Below, piece after piece: positions 37,219 to 49,120 of a stretch of DNA of 64,000 bases. Each line of letters starts with the position of its first letter. Within the stretch, counting starts at the first letter, position 1. The notes below the pieces were generated by a model. That model saw only the letters and a program-made list of their open reading frames with translations. It did not search any database and had not been told where the DNA came from. This DNA is from Plantago elongata (lineage: Eukaryota; Streptophyta; Magnoliopsida; Lamiales; Plantaginaceae), in NCBI GenBank assembly GCA_036897095.1, contig JAYMSP010000071.1:1-64000 (forward strand). The letters are read 5' to 3'. The translations under genes and the position numbers were made by a program.

Positions 37219-39979
37219 TTAGTTGGAGACCATGCTCTCGGTTTCGTTCACAAAGCCATCACCGGTCCAGTCTTTATCAGATTGCAGACCTTTCTTGATC
37301 GCCTTCCTTTCGCGTATGGCTTCTTTTTGCCTTCTCACAAGATCCGTATGCGTGGTGAAGTACTCCAACGAACTTCTGTTTGTAAGACAAAATAATAGAA
37401 GCGAAATTAAATTATAATTCCTGCTAGGAGACTGCAATGCAATGAGAGAAGGTGATAAAAGAGACTTACCCCCTGAAATCTTCAATCGATGTAAAATTGT
37501 GCTGTTTCATGAAATCTTGCAGCTCGGTGCAGAGCTTTTTCACAAGACCATACCCATGCATCATTACACCAGTGCAGACCTTCAATAAGATGTTTTGTTA
37601 GTGACTAATTTACATATATGGCACTATTGCCACACTACATCTTGCTTGACGGGTAAACTAAAAGCTCTTGGTTAAGTTACAAACCTGGACTGTGTTGGCC
37701 CCAAGAAGTATGAATTCTGCAGCGTCGCCACCAGTCTCAACACCTCCAATACCAGAAAGTGAGTAATCTTTATCTCCAAATTCCTTCTTCATCATCTGTG
37801 CAATATTCATGACTTTTGCAAGAGCAATAGGATGAACTGCTTTGCATGAATAACCTCCAGGTGTCGAGTATCTATGTTGGGCACAAAAATACAGTTTAGA
37901 TGCTAAATATAATGTCATACCCACTGAAAAGAAACATAGCTATAGAGATAGCATACCCTTCCACACAAGGTTCTGGCCGTAAAGTGTTCAGGTTGATTCC
38001 CATAACGCTCATGATGGTATTGATTGCCGCAACACCTTCACACCCAGTTTGAAGAGAAATTCGAGCCGGCTATAACCAATTAATACTCATGTTAACCAAG
38101 ATATGGTATGTAATACTACAGTTTATGTAAGTTTAAGACTAAAGATAAAATAAGGAGTACATCAAGTACATGCTTGACAGTCAATCACTCTACGAAATAA
38201 TTAGGTACGGAAAACATGTTTTAACAGAACTGAAACAAATAATGACAGGGCCCGAACTTCCCTCAATACTCCAACATTATAAAGGATAGTGCAAACTACA
38301 CTACTTGTTGCAGTTACAATAAGGTAAAACCGTAAAAGGGCAGTCACCTGTGTAATGTCTGTTATGTTTGGGGTCATCTTAGCCCAAACTGGAACAGTGG
38401 CTTTAGCATTTACCCAGCCACTAATTTCTTCCAATAGTGCGCAATCTTGACCCACAGCAGCACCCATCTTGCGTTCTGGCATGCCATGAGGACACGAAAA
38501 GTTGATTTCTATGGCATCCTGTAAGAGAGTCAAACCAAACAATCAATTAAATTGCCACTGGCAGTAAAAACAAAAAGACAGATCAAGTTTTTCAATATGG
38601 AAGCTCTAGGTCGCGTTATAGCTACGAGAAGGCACTGCTTTGTTTTCTTACCACACCAGCTTGCTCGACTCGGTCAATGAGCTCCTCCCAAGCACCTTTG
38701 TTGTACTCCTCCATGATTGAAGCAATAAGAATCCTGTCAGGGTATTCATCTTTCAATTGTTTGAATTCTTTCAGCATAGTTTCAAGAGGACGGTCACTTA
38801 TAAGCTCGATGTTTTGCCACCCGATAATCTGTCCCCTAGTTGAGCCATTTGCTCCAGCTCGTAACTTAGCATAGCGTGGCGTTACATTTACAACTTTTGA
38901 AGCATCAAGTGATACCTATGAATTACATCAAACTAATAAATGAATAAATCTGGAAAATCACCTCCAGGCTTAATGTCTTGATATATCATAACACAATGCA
39001 GATCATATCATTTACACTACACATAAGAACCAAAAAAAAAACTACAGTACAACCAACTATATCATTTTAACAGGGTCAAAATAATCGAAACGTATTTATA
39101 CTTGTGTGATGCCACATTCTTGTAAAATGGTTATTCATAATTACATGTGGCAAGCTACCTTAAAGGTGTAAATAACTACAGAAAGCAAAACAAAAGCCAT
39201 TGGTCACAGTCGTGAAATAGCCCCGATTCAGTTTCACTAAACCAACACTAGTAATCTTTTCACCTATCTTCACTGTAATTGCGACAAGTTAGCCCCGAGT
39301 TGCATTAGTATCCGAAACTAGGTGAATGCGGTAAGCGGAATTCTGAACATTATTGATGAATCGACATCGGATCTACTAAAAAAGAATGAAGGTTTCTGTA
39401 CATGAGAGGCCGATCACAATCAATTTATATGGCAAAAACACACTCCCCTTAATCAGCAGCTAGAAATACATCGATCTCGAATCCATGTAGAATTTATAAG
39501 TTGTTTGTATCAAAATCAAGCAGAATATGAACACACCCAACTAGATAATACAGTACAAAAACAATAGACCAGTATATGATAGAATAAGGAACAGAAACCA
39601 CTTAACAGATAAACGATCACACATACTAATAAATTCCCAACAGAAATTGAATCAAAAAGCTAAGAAAAATCGAATCTTTAACGAAAAGAAAAACAGAGAG
39701 AGGTACCGTCTTGGCGATAACAGCTCCCCAGCCTTCATCAAAGGCCCGCTTCATGACAGTGTAGTTGGTACCGGGTGGACCCGACCCGATGACGAAAGGA
39801 TTGGGCATCTTCAAGCCATTAACGGTGACGCTAAGATCAGGCTCGGCGACATTTTCGGAAGAAGCTCGAATTCGAAATCCAACTCGGTTTTTACTCAGCT
39901 GCTGATGATTTCGAGAGGAGCCCGATACTGAACAGGTTTTGTTGATCTGGGTGAGGTTCAATTTCAGAGTCGACGCCAT
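37219..39979 (-). CDS. PYD1: Dihydropyrimidine dehydrogenase (NADP+), chloroplastic
   Basis: Catalyses the first step of uracil and thymine breakdown, reduction to the dihydropyrimidine, in plastids. Seven exons on the minus strand: 39979-39707, 38915-38652, 38518-38348, 38069-37957, 37871-37685, 37579-37470, 37375-37219; 424 residues, the usual plant length. Residues 1-45 form a Ser/Arg/Asn-rich transit peptide. An FMN-binding dihydroorotate-dehydrogenase-type barrel follows, opening with LSVTVNGLKMPNPFVIGSGP. The substrate-binding Asn and catalytic Cys of NFSCPHGM fall at residues 185 and 188. IGGVETGGDAAEFILLGANT binds the FMN phosphate. The C-terminus ends in KDWTGDGFVNETESMVSN, close to what I recall for Arabidopsis. 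Plants lack the NADPH/FAD and Fe-S domains of the animal enzyme, and this gene lacks them too. Confidence 0.95.
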
Positions 39980-40813
39980 TGGAATTTAGAAGATTGATTG
40001 ATTGAGGTGGTGGTGGTGATCTTGTTGTGTTTTTGATATTGAATTTTAGTTTTGATGATTAAATTTTGGATATAATAGTAGTAGATGATGATGAGATGAT
40101 GATGATGATGAGATGACGATAAAATTGGAATATCTTGGAATCTGAGTTGTGCAAGTTTTAAATTGCTAAGTCGATAACTGGACATCGATTTGAATCGAAA
40201 AATTGCTTATTCAAATTGCTTGTTGTTCAAATTATCTGTTTTGTACAAATGGTCAAATAGACCATAATATTACGTACATGATTTATTAGGATAGATCTAA
40301 TTACTATCAACTATTTGGACTTGGTTACTAAAGTAATCACATATCATAATGTATCAGGTGAGTTAGTTCTTCATTGGGAATCTAATTGTCTATTTCATAG
40401 CCCGTGAAGGTTCTCACTTTTATAAACCGGCCACAATCTTTTAAACAAGTAACATTTAACGTTTAACTTTTTAACAAATTATCTAGTTGACTTGTTGAAA
40501 AACAAAACTAACTGATCAGCCACAAACTATATTTTCAATTAATTTTGTTAAACGGAGCCTATATAATTTATTGGAATCGATCGAATTATTATCATTTTAT
40601 TAGAGTTAGTCGCTAACTTAGTCAATAAATCACAAGTCATAACATAATTTATAAGATAGTTCAGTAGTTAATGAAAGTGTTATTAACTATTTTATATCAA
40701 TATATTTAATAAATTCTTTAGTATACGTCAGATTATGACATATTAAGGTACTCACGTTAATAAGTTAATGTTGTGTTCTCTTCAACTGAAATTTTTTTCA
40801 GTCTAGTCCACTA

Positions 40814-41060
40814 CCCTTCAGTTCAGTTCTGTTCTGTAAATTTTAATTGAAGATAATACAAACTCAATTAATCTACCCAGTACCTTATTTCAATTCAGTT
40901 TAGTTTTATGAAATTTAATTGAAGAAAATACAAATTCGTGGTAGATTTGTCATGAAATGGACGTGACTTGGGAGATGAATGCATCATTTTGAAGAAAATA
41001 CAAATTCAGTTAGTGGTAGATTTGTCATGAAATGGATGTGACTTTGGGAGATGGATGATT
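40814..41060. repeat. Degenerate tandem repeats, about 70-76 bp period
   Basis: The block 40919-40981 recurs at 40989-41060, both beginning TTGAAGAAAATACAAATTC and containing TAGATTTGTCATGAAATGGA. An older partial copy with TTTAATTGAAGATAATACAA lies at about 40840-40865. Confidence 0.75.
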
Positions 41061-41569
41061 GATGCAGGAACAAGGTACGAAAAGCCTGCAAATTCGGCGA
41101 ATTATTTGATTCTAACCTTATACAATGATGATGATTTATGTTATTTTGTCATAATAATAACGTGGATAAAGGATCATTAGAGATTAAGATGAGCTGCGAT
41201 GCATGTGCTAATTTGGACAATCCTAACTAATCTAAATGTTGCAAATTACAGAATCATCTAACTTGTTTATACAATTACACCCAAATTTGACATGATAATG
41301 ACGCATAGGCGAACAAATCTCAACTCTGGAATTTAATATGCAAAATCAACACTTGGGCATGATTCCACACAGGAAACAATGAGCCCAGAAAGAACATAGT
41401 CCATTTACTAATAAAGTCCAATTAACCACATACCCATTCGTAGGCCCAGCAGGTCCATTGAACGGTGCATAAATATTTGGTTCCAGCTATGTAGACACAG
41501 GGTTCATACAAATTACTCAGCCCAATTAAGGTCATAGGGGAAAATTCTTTTCTACCTCTGACTAAATAT

Positions 41570-41630
41570 ATACTTTGTTCCGCTTTGTTTCGTTAGTCCA
41601 CTTTTTTTTTAATAATGGAGGAAGTATAAT
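41570..41630. mobile_element. Remnant of a Stowaway-like MITE
   Basis: Only the two ends remain. The left reads TACTTTGTTCCGCTTTG and the right, in reverse complement, TACTTCCTCCATTATT, as in the CTCCCTCCGT ends of Stowaway elements. Both abut TA. It looks like an internal deletion product. Confidence 0.35.
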
Positions 41631-41811
41631 GTTCACTGAGCATTGAAAATTCTAAGGGGAAAACCGTAGAAATAGATGAACATGGAGGTGTTCGTTCCCG
41701 CATATCTTCATCAGGTGTGAGATCGTATGTTCATTCTAATGGCATCCACTTGGTTCGATCGTAACTATCAAAACTTAACCATGCCATAATTACAAAATAA
41801 TTTAAGGTGAG

Positions 41812-41932
41812 TGGTATAGAATTCAAATGTCCATTTAAATAGAAATATCTTTAAGTTTTAACACAATTTGAAGCTATTTCCATCCAAATGGGCATTTGGG
41901 TTCTATGGCACTCACCCCTTAAGTTACCTACT
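41812..41932. mobile_element. Tourist/PIF-Harbinger-like hairpin MITE
   Basis: Nearly the whole 113-bp core is two arms of about 46-50 bases. Left: GGTGAGTGGTATAGAATTCA; right in reverse complement: GGGGTGAGTGCCATAGAACC. TTAA stands on both outer sides, which fits a TTA/TAA target site of PIF/Harbinger MITEs (a TTAA target, as in piggyBac, is an alternative). Confidence 0.6.
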
Positions 41933-43959
41933 AGTGATTCAAAATTGTGATATAAAATTACAAACAAACTTAGTACCGAATCAACTCACCGAATATACGA
42001 TCCGCCCATGTGTTTAATCGTGTCAACTTAGTTAATTTCAATTAGTTAAACTTAAAATTAATGGTTTTGTCCCTTACCATATAGTTGTTACTTGTTGTAT
42101 ATGTATTAAAACTAGACTACGTTAGACAAAAATAAGCAGACACATAATCCAACTTGGACATGTCATTTGTTAAAGTTGACACCGAATGTGACAAATTAAT
42201 TTCAATGCAATACTTCAAATATCATATGCCAATCTGTAATTGAAGTGAATAATATTAAATATTTTTTTTAAACAACTAAAATTACAATTAATTTCTCATA
42301 TATTAATACATTTACTTCTCAACCACTTTATTTCTCCACCAAAAATCGAACTATGCATTTCTTCTTCACCACTCTAACCCCATTCATCTGCACCACCTTA
42401 TACCTTCCACGCTAAATAGTTTAAATCCGCACTTTACAAAATATGAATCTCATTCTATCAAATTTAGATTCAATGAAATTTCAATTTGAAATTTGAAAAG
42501 AACAAACATAACATGATGAAGTGGATCTTGCTCATTTGATGTCGACCCAAATTAATGGGATTATAAGATTCATTGCATCTCTAGTCTATACATGATTGGT
42601 TTCAAGGCCTAACCTATGCAAATTTTCCAAATATTAGGCCACGAAAAGTACTAATTAGCTCACTAATTAATATCGTTAGATTGTGAAGCAGCTAAGCCAC
42701 TGGCCAGGATAGGCCAGGCGGCTCGTCCAAGTGGATCGATGGTGCTTGGACACTGAACTAATACGAAACAAAAAGGAAACCATTAAAAAACAACTGGAAA
42801 AGGTAAAAAAAAGGCATTAAAAACTAAACAAACGTCCTTCTGTGAAACAACGTGGGTCATGTTGATTTGACATGTTTTAAATATGGATAATGATTGGAAC
42901 CTGCCAAGAAAAGCTCGATCTTATCACACTACGTTTCTGTATTTATACGAATTTTCTTAGTTTAAATCTCAAAGCAAAGCATCTTTAATTAATTGTTAAT
43001 TAACACATTGTTTGTGATAATAATGTTAACTTTACAACGGCTGCAAATTTGTGAATAGAATAAAGGTTTAGACAGATTGGGATGAGAACTCAGTTTCAAC
43101 GAATTAAAACCTTTCAGCTTATAGCACACAAGAACATCATTTTAACGATTACTAATCACGTGGGCTATGATCTGGAAATAGTTTACAGCTCTTAATTATG
43201 AATTCAACTACTTTGGCCTTAAGTAATAATTGTGTACACCTTGCGAAATAATCTTTTGTGTGGATGAATGCCCACAATGGTTATGTAAATATATTATAAA
43301 GTATTGTTGTGTTGTTCTTAGTCGCAGGAGTTTGGTTATGTGTTATCCGTGTGCACAATTTAGTTCAGATAATTACAGTCTAAAAACATGACCTTATTTT
43401 ATATCAATTAGTGAGTAAGGAACTAAGCATAGTGAGAGATCATATTTATAGCTATATTATATTATAATTGACTTGTATATAACCCTCATGGTTATAAAGA
43501 AATATGCATAAGTCGGAATATTAGTATTAGAATTCTAATATTCTAACATATACGTATAAAATATTAACAAAATATTTGTGTATAAAACACCTTTATATTT
43601 AATTGTTTCAATCCTATACTACAAAGTTTAAACATCTGTCGGTATTGGGTAGGGCAGGCCCATTTACACTTTGTATTTCACTATCATCGCGTAGGGGCCG
43701 CTCATTTGCTTACGTTAATAGCTTTTCTTTAAAACTAATATTGTTTATGAAGCCCCAAAATCCTCACCTGAATAATTTGATATTTCTTCTTCTTTATTTT
43801 GTCGTCTTGAAGCAATGAAAAGGACAAGTGAAATTCAACTTGTAGATGAGAACAATCTATAACATGATTGTCTCTTATTATGTCACTGATGATATCACAT
43901 TGAGCCACATAGGTGTTATACGTAATCAACCAATTTAGTTGAGAATTTCATTACTCTAC

Positions 43960-44245
43960 CTCTAATGGATCGGCCTATCGTTCATGTCTGAATCGGGTGG
44001 TCGACAAAGAATACACTAAAGGGCAATATATCAATTATCTTCGAACTGGTGTCAGTTCTTATTAAGGAAGATTCATCACAATCCTCCTCCTAATTATGTG
44101 TAATATTGTAAATCATGAGATTAGACTCTATGTAATTAGGACCTAGAATATTCTATAAAGTGTATATATATTACCATTGAGACAGTAATAAAATCATCTC
44201 ATTCCACCAATTCCTCTATAGTTCTCACATTCAATGAAACTTTGT
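43960..44245. mobile_element. Possible LTR fossil (solo LTR, Copia-like?)
   Basis: The segment resembles the promoter-to-3' part of a plant LTR: a TATAAAG-type stretch near 44155, then CATTGAGACAGTAATAAAAT and a run ending in CTCACA. No internal region, primer-binding site or matching second LTR is present. Borders are not defined. It appears old and incomplete. Confidence 0.25.
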
Positions 44246-44374
44246 CAGAGATAACTCTAGCGTATCAGTCCAGTAGCTCAAACTCAAAATATAGATTCTT
44301 AGTATCGATTCTTTAATATGTTCTAATTAACAAATTGCCAGTTAAACAAAATGGAGACCATAATCAATTAAAAA

Positions 44375-44834
44375 GAGAAAAATTTAAAAATGATACCTTA
44401 AGTTGTATCATATCACGTTTTGGTACCTTTATTTTACACAATACAATTTTTATAATTTTCGTTAACTTGCTGTCTAATTTAACCACTATATTAGTCGGAT
44501 TTGACGATTCCGAAAATTTGAACCGAATTAGACCGATTTAAGGCGGACTGGGCAAATTTTCCGTCACTAAGTAGCTAGAAAAGTACATATTATCCTTATC
44601 CTCTTGTATATTCTCTTCATCTTCATATACAAGAGGATAAGGATAATATGGACTTCTCTAACTACTCAACGACGGAAAATTCACACAGTCCGTCTTAAGA
44701 TCGATCTAATTCGGTTCAAAATGACGGAACTATCGAATTCGATGGTAAGTTAACGAAAGGTATAAAAATTGTACTGTGTCAAATAAAAATACCAATATGG
44801 TACAACCTGAGGTACTATTTTTAAATTTTTTCCC
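44375..44834. mobile_element. Mutator-like foldback MITE (460 bp)
   Basis: Two arms of about 220 bases pair around a short central loop near 44613-44624. The innermost parts match perfectly over TATTATCCTTATCCTCTTGT. The outer ends read GAGAAAAATTTAAAAATGAT and, on the other strand, GGGAAAAAATTTAAAAATAG. A perfect 9-bp direct repeat, AATTAAAAA, flanks it at 44366-44374 and 44835-44843, the duplication length typical of Mutator-like elements. It codes for nothing and would depend on a transposase elsewhere. Confidence 0.8.
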
Positions 44835-45043
44835 AATTAAAAATCAAGTAAAGAAGGCCATGAGATTAAATAATCTTGAGATTTGATTAATGACTCTCAA
44901 TTTCTACAGCCATTAACTGATGAAATGGATCAAAAAGCTTTAGCCCTGTTTTGAAACAGGGGAGATTCAAAAACAGAGGAATTAAAGAATGTACACGAAC
45001 GATTTCTAGTCTTCTACTACTTCCTTATCTAGCTAAACTCTCA

Positions 45044-45982
45044 TCACAACTCCATTTCTCTCACAAACGGATGTGATAAAAGCTGAGTAGCACTCCATCT
45101 TTTACTCGAGTCCTTCTGCAAACAACACTCCACAAAGCTACTAAAGTTCTCCGACACCCCTTCCGGCAAGCTCGGCGGTTCCCCGAAGCAAATCGCGCAC
45201 ATCAGCGTCGCCCAATCCGGCCTCTGCCCGGCCGGCAGAAGCGGAAAGTGACCCATGTAGAGCTCAAGAACCGTCAATCCCAAGCTCCATATATCGCCAG
45301 CGTACCCGTCGTAGTTTAATCCGTATGTATCCGGGTCGAATCTCTCGGGGCTCATGTACGCACACGTACCTACGTACGAGTTGCAGGGGTCTAGTGTCCT
45401 CTGCATGATTTTGCTCACTCCGAAATCCGATATCTTGACCTGCATCTCCGTGTTGGCCAATATATTTGACGGTTTTAGGTCGCGGTGGATGATTTTGTGG
45501 TTGTGGAGATATTCGAGGCCGGATAAAACTTGGCGGGAGATTTTGGATAAAACAGTTTCGGTGAAAACGAAGCCGTTTTGGAGGAGGGATTCGAGTGTGC
45601 CGTTGTCCATGTACTCCATGGAGATGGCGATGTCGCCGCCTGGCATGTCGAAGACGTTGTGGCACTTGACGACGTGGGGGGAGTCGGTTCGGCGGAGTAT
45701 GGAGACTTCGCGGAGGATGTGGCGGCGGAGGGTGGAGTCGGTGTCGCCACGGACGAGTTTTAAGGCGTAGATGGCGTTGGTTTGCTTGTGGCGGACTTTG
45801 TAGACCGTTCCGCCGTTGCCGTTGCCGAGAACTTGTAGTTTTTCGAAGTCGGAGATGGTCGTGTTCGTGGTTGAGGTTGTTGTGGTCGTGGTTGGAGGGA
45901 GGGGGAGGGGGAAGCGGGGGCGTCGGTCGGAGGGTTCGAGACGGAGATTTAGGTGGCGGCGGTGGTCGCGGACAACGGCCAT
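45044..45982 (-). CDS. MKK9: MAPK kinase, group D (MKK7/MKK9 type)
   Basis: Dual-specificity kinase that activates MAP kinases such as MPK3/MPK6 in ethylene, stress and defence signalling. A single exon of 312 residues, as expected for plant group D MKKs. A basic N-terminus with RRHLNLRL (8-15) fits a MAPK docking site. The glycine loop is GNGNGGTV (53-60), the ATP-binding Lys is K75, the catalytic loop is HRDLKPSN (166-173) and the metal-binding motif is DFG (186-188). The plant-type activation loop [ST]-x5-[ST] is T196...S202 in QRTLDPCNSYVGT. The kinase ends with the usual HPFVREMEL. All catalytic residues are present. MKK7 and MKK9 are hard to separate by eye; I chose MKK9 as the more likely name. 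Confidence 0.93.
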   Translation of the reverse strand: MAVVRDHRRHLNLRLEPSDRRPRFPLPLPPTTTTTTSTTNTTISDFEKLQVLGNGNGGTVYKVRHKQTNAIYALKLVRGDTDSTLRRHILREVSILRRTDSPHVVKCHNVFDMPGGDIAISMEYMDNGTLESLLQNGFVFTETVLSKISRQVLSGLEYLHNHKIIHRDLKPSNILANTEMQVKISDFGVSKIMQRTLDPCNSYVGTCAYMSPERFDPDTYGLNYDGYAGDIWSLGLTVLELYMGHFPLLPAGQRPDWATLMCAICFGEPPSLPEGVSENFSSFVECCLQKDSSKRWSATQLLSHPFVREMEL

Positions 45983-46057
45983 TTGGTGGTGGTGGCAGGA
46001 TTTGGTTAGATAGTTGGATGTTTGTTGTAAATGAGAGTAGTGTGATGGAGTGTGGGT

Positions 46058-46064
46058 TATATAT
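46058..46064 (-). promoter_or_regulatory. TATA box of the MAPK kinase gene
   Basis: TATATAA on the minus strand about 76 bases upstream of the start codon, implying a short leader. Confidence 0.55.
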
Positions 46065-46149
46065 TGAAAGACTTGGAGTGGGGGCTGTGGAGCACGTGTA
46101 GTGGGGTGGAAGGCTGGTGGAAAGAAGCTTTGGTGGTAGTGTTTAGCTT

Positions 46150-47592
46150 GTTTTTTCGATTTATCATTTTCACTATGTTTTTAATATAATTTCAATTTAA
46201 ATTTAATTGTATTCGTCTTAAATTGATATTTAACTTTTCAATTTATCAACGACAATTTGTTATTTTCTCATTTGATTCTCCAATTCAAAATACAAATGAA
46301 AAATATGAGACGGGACGAAGTAGCTTTATAATATAATATTAATTAAATTAAAGAATAGGTTTAATTGATAACCATGAGCAATATTATATTATATGGTTAT
46401 TGGTTGTAATCGATGTGGTATCATGTAGTATTGATTATTTAGAGGACGTTGATGTGGGGTATAGATTTAGATTGGGACTGATGGTGTGGTGGCTAAATAT
46501 AGGAACCATTCTGGATTTGTATATGCAACTAGTGGAGAATTATGTCCTGTGTTCATAATTTTTGGAATGGTAGTGACTTGTGACTTGTGAGTGAACTAGA
46601 AGTTTGGCATGAGCCTTCGATGCACCAGGCTTCTTTGGAGGTGCATGCATGTAAAAATGTACTTATTTTACAATTTTAACTTTACACTTACCTACCCAGT
46701 TACACTTAAATTATGGTTACAACTCACGAAATTTGTAGCGCCCATAATTTAAATGACGAATAAAAGGAATATAGAATTACTTTAATTCGTGATCTCGTAA
46801 ATTTGAAAAACATGACTTTTAAAAGTTAAAATGTAGCTCGGCGGTTTGAACTTTCTTAGACGTGACTTAAAAATATATGATTCTAATTTCTAAACTGCTA
46901 AAATATTTCAGATTATAAAAATGTTAAAACGTTAGAAAGTTGAGAAATATATAAAATTGAAATTAATAAATATATTTTTCATGGTGATTACTGATTTGAA
47001 AGTGAATTTATTATCGATACACTTCAAAGTTTAAGGTTCTATCTTTGTGTTTGTTAACATCTTATAAGCCTTTCTTTAGTGCAATGCAACTAAACCCATA
47101 GAGTCATAACTTGACTTTTAATATGACTTGAATTTATTCTTTAAATTTTTAAAAAATAACCTTAAAGTTTACTCTTAAGTAGGATTTGAAAATTAAGTTC
47201 ATCCACATTATTATGGGTGAGAGGTCTCAATATATCCTTTTCTTTGATGAATTATAATTAATAATTAATACTCCACGCACAAGTGGACATTTCCCTTTCA
47301 TTTTATCGAACCGCAACTTGACTTGTACTACATGCAACTTGATCGCCAAGCTCTGCATTTAATTTTGGATGATATTCTAAATTAATTTGACGTACTGACG
47401 TCTTAATAGGGACCGATCAAATTTGACTTACGATTTATGAAGGTCTTTGAAAATACTATACGCAATAACTCCAATAGTGTGTCTGTCATTTTTCCATTGT
47501 TATAAAACTACAAGATTTACACTTAAAAGAAGTTCTTTTATAAAATAATACTATCCATTAACAATAATCACATTATAACTTCTTTTGGCAAG
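46150..47592. other. AT-rich spacer
   Basis: No coding frame, RNA gene or repeat with clear ends was seen up to the hAT-like element. Confidence 0.4.
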
Positions 47593-47600
47593 TCAGGAGT

Positions 47601-47972
47601 TAGTGTTGTTTTTCGAATCGAGCCTTATCAAGGATTCAACTCGACTTGAAGGTAAAGTTCAACTCGACTCGGCTTGATAAGCTTTTACGAGCCAAGCTCG
47701 AGTTCAATTTTATACTCGTTTCATTAAGGAGCCGAGCTCGGCTCGGCTCGATAAAGCTCGTTAAGAGTAATTATTTTAATAAATTATAATTTTTTATATA
47801 TAATGTATATATAAAGCTCGTATATTTTCGAGTTTGAGCTCGTTACATCTTACTCGATGTCGAGCTTGTTTTTTGCTCGTTTTGTTAACGAGCGAAGCCG
47901 AAGCTCGACCCGGTTGAGTTCGAGCTCAAGTATCAAAATACTCGGCTCGGTTCGCCCTAAAAAACTGCACTA
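47601..47972. mobile_element. Non-autonomous hAT-like element (372 bp)
   Basis: Both ends start TAGTG (the hAT pattern YARNG): left TAGTGTTGTTTTTCGAATCG, right in reverse complement TAGTGCAGTTTTTTAGGGCG. The subterminal parts are packed with GAGCTCG/CTCGGCTCG repeats in both directions, as in many plant hAT MITEs. The flanks TCAGGAGT (47593-47600) and TGCGGAGT (47973-47980) match at six of eight positions, a decayed 8-bp target duplication. No coding capacity. Confidence 0.7.
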
Positions 47973-47980
47973 TGCGGAGT

Positions 47981-49120
47981 TATTTAGCATCGGTGTGCCG
48001 TCTTTCTTACTCGATTTGGCATAATTTTAACATATTAATAATTTTGTTTGAACCGACTGGGTAAAACAACATAACCCGGCAACTGACCAATCCGTAAGCC
48101 CAGTGGGCTGATGTCGTGAATAAACGGCAGGCCATAATGTCCAGCCTTTGGGCTTGGCATGGAAATTGTAGGCCCTGTGGCATGTATAAAGGATAACATG
48201 TATGATGAATTATCCAAAGTCCAAACACTTGACAATTTCCCAAGTCTGTTGGCATAGGCATGGATTGTGTAAAATCCAGCCAAAGTATTGCAATAAAATT
48301 GCCATACCCAAACCATACCAAACCGCTCAAGTTTACATGTAAAGATGCATATAGAACGCTGCAACACAGATGGGCAGACTTACAGGTGACAACACTATGG
48401 AAAATGCCCGGTTAAAACTTGGTGATATGTTAACGAATGATATAAAAGCTCAAAGGGAAAGGGTCTGTTAAGAATAAGAACAGAAGAGACCATAATCCCA
48501 TTGAGAAGCGGATGAAGAGAAAGGATTAAGGAGCACAGTCCCTGGATGAAAGTTAAGTCTGTCCAAGTTGGCCATAGCTATGCAGAACGTATAGTCTAGT
48601 TACTAGAAAATTCAGTATGGAGTGATGCCTTGTCGTACAAAAGACGGAAACAATGAACGGAATGCTGCGAATAGTTTATGCGAATAGAAGTGTAGAACGA
48701 TAGAATTAAACTCCGAAAAGGAGAGGAAACAGAGATGATTAGAGTCTCCACATGCTAGATAGCCACAATTACTAGTTCTAATAAAAAGCCACAACTTTCT
48801 TCACACAATAGAAAAAACTTGTAAAACTTCTTCTCCCAAGTCTTTCTGAAGAAAGAAGACAGAATAGAAATGGAGCTTAAAGGGTATAGTCTACCCATTA
48901 TCATGCTTCATAGAGATTGTTCAACAAATCTCCTTTCTTTGATTATGTCTTTATTTTGCAGAATGTGTATTTGACAAGTACAATACCATCATGGAAATAT
49001 GAACACAAACACTTGGAGGGAAGAACAAACAAAAACAAACCACTTGCAAACTGAAATTCCTTTGTCATCAACTGGAAACCTAAAGCCCGATTTGGAAGTA
49101 CCTGAAGATGAAATTAAGCT
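47981..49120. other. Spacer and probable 3' UTR of the DC1 gene
   Basis: Less AT-rich than the neighbouring spacers but without a convincing gene. The part next to 49120 is probably 3' UTR. Short open frames here show no family pattern. Confidence 0.35.

Larger units (their letters stand above)
39980..44365. other. Repeat-bearing spacer upstream of PYD1
   Basis: About 4.4 kb, AT-rich. A GAT-rich microsatellite at about 40081-40120 lies in the PYD1 leader or promoter. Listed separately are a tandem duplication, a short Stowaway-like remnant, a Tourist-like hairpin and a possible LTR fossil. I saw no gene. Confidence 0.4.

Noticed and set aside
45264-45770. Long frames on both strands within the MAPK kinase gene
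   Set aside because: Shadows of the GC-rich kinase coding sequence.
48007-48367. Two overlapping minus-strand frames of about 110 codons
   Set aside because: No family pattern, no clear splice context and frames overlapping each other. Likely chance or 3' UTR of the DC1 gene.
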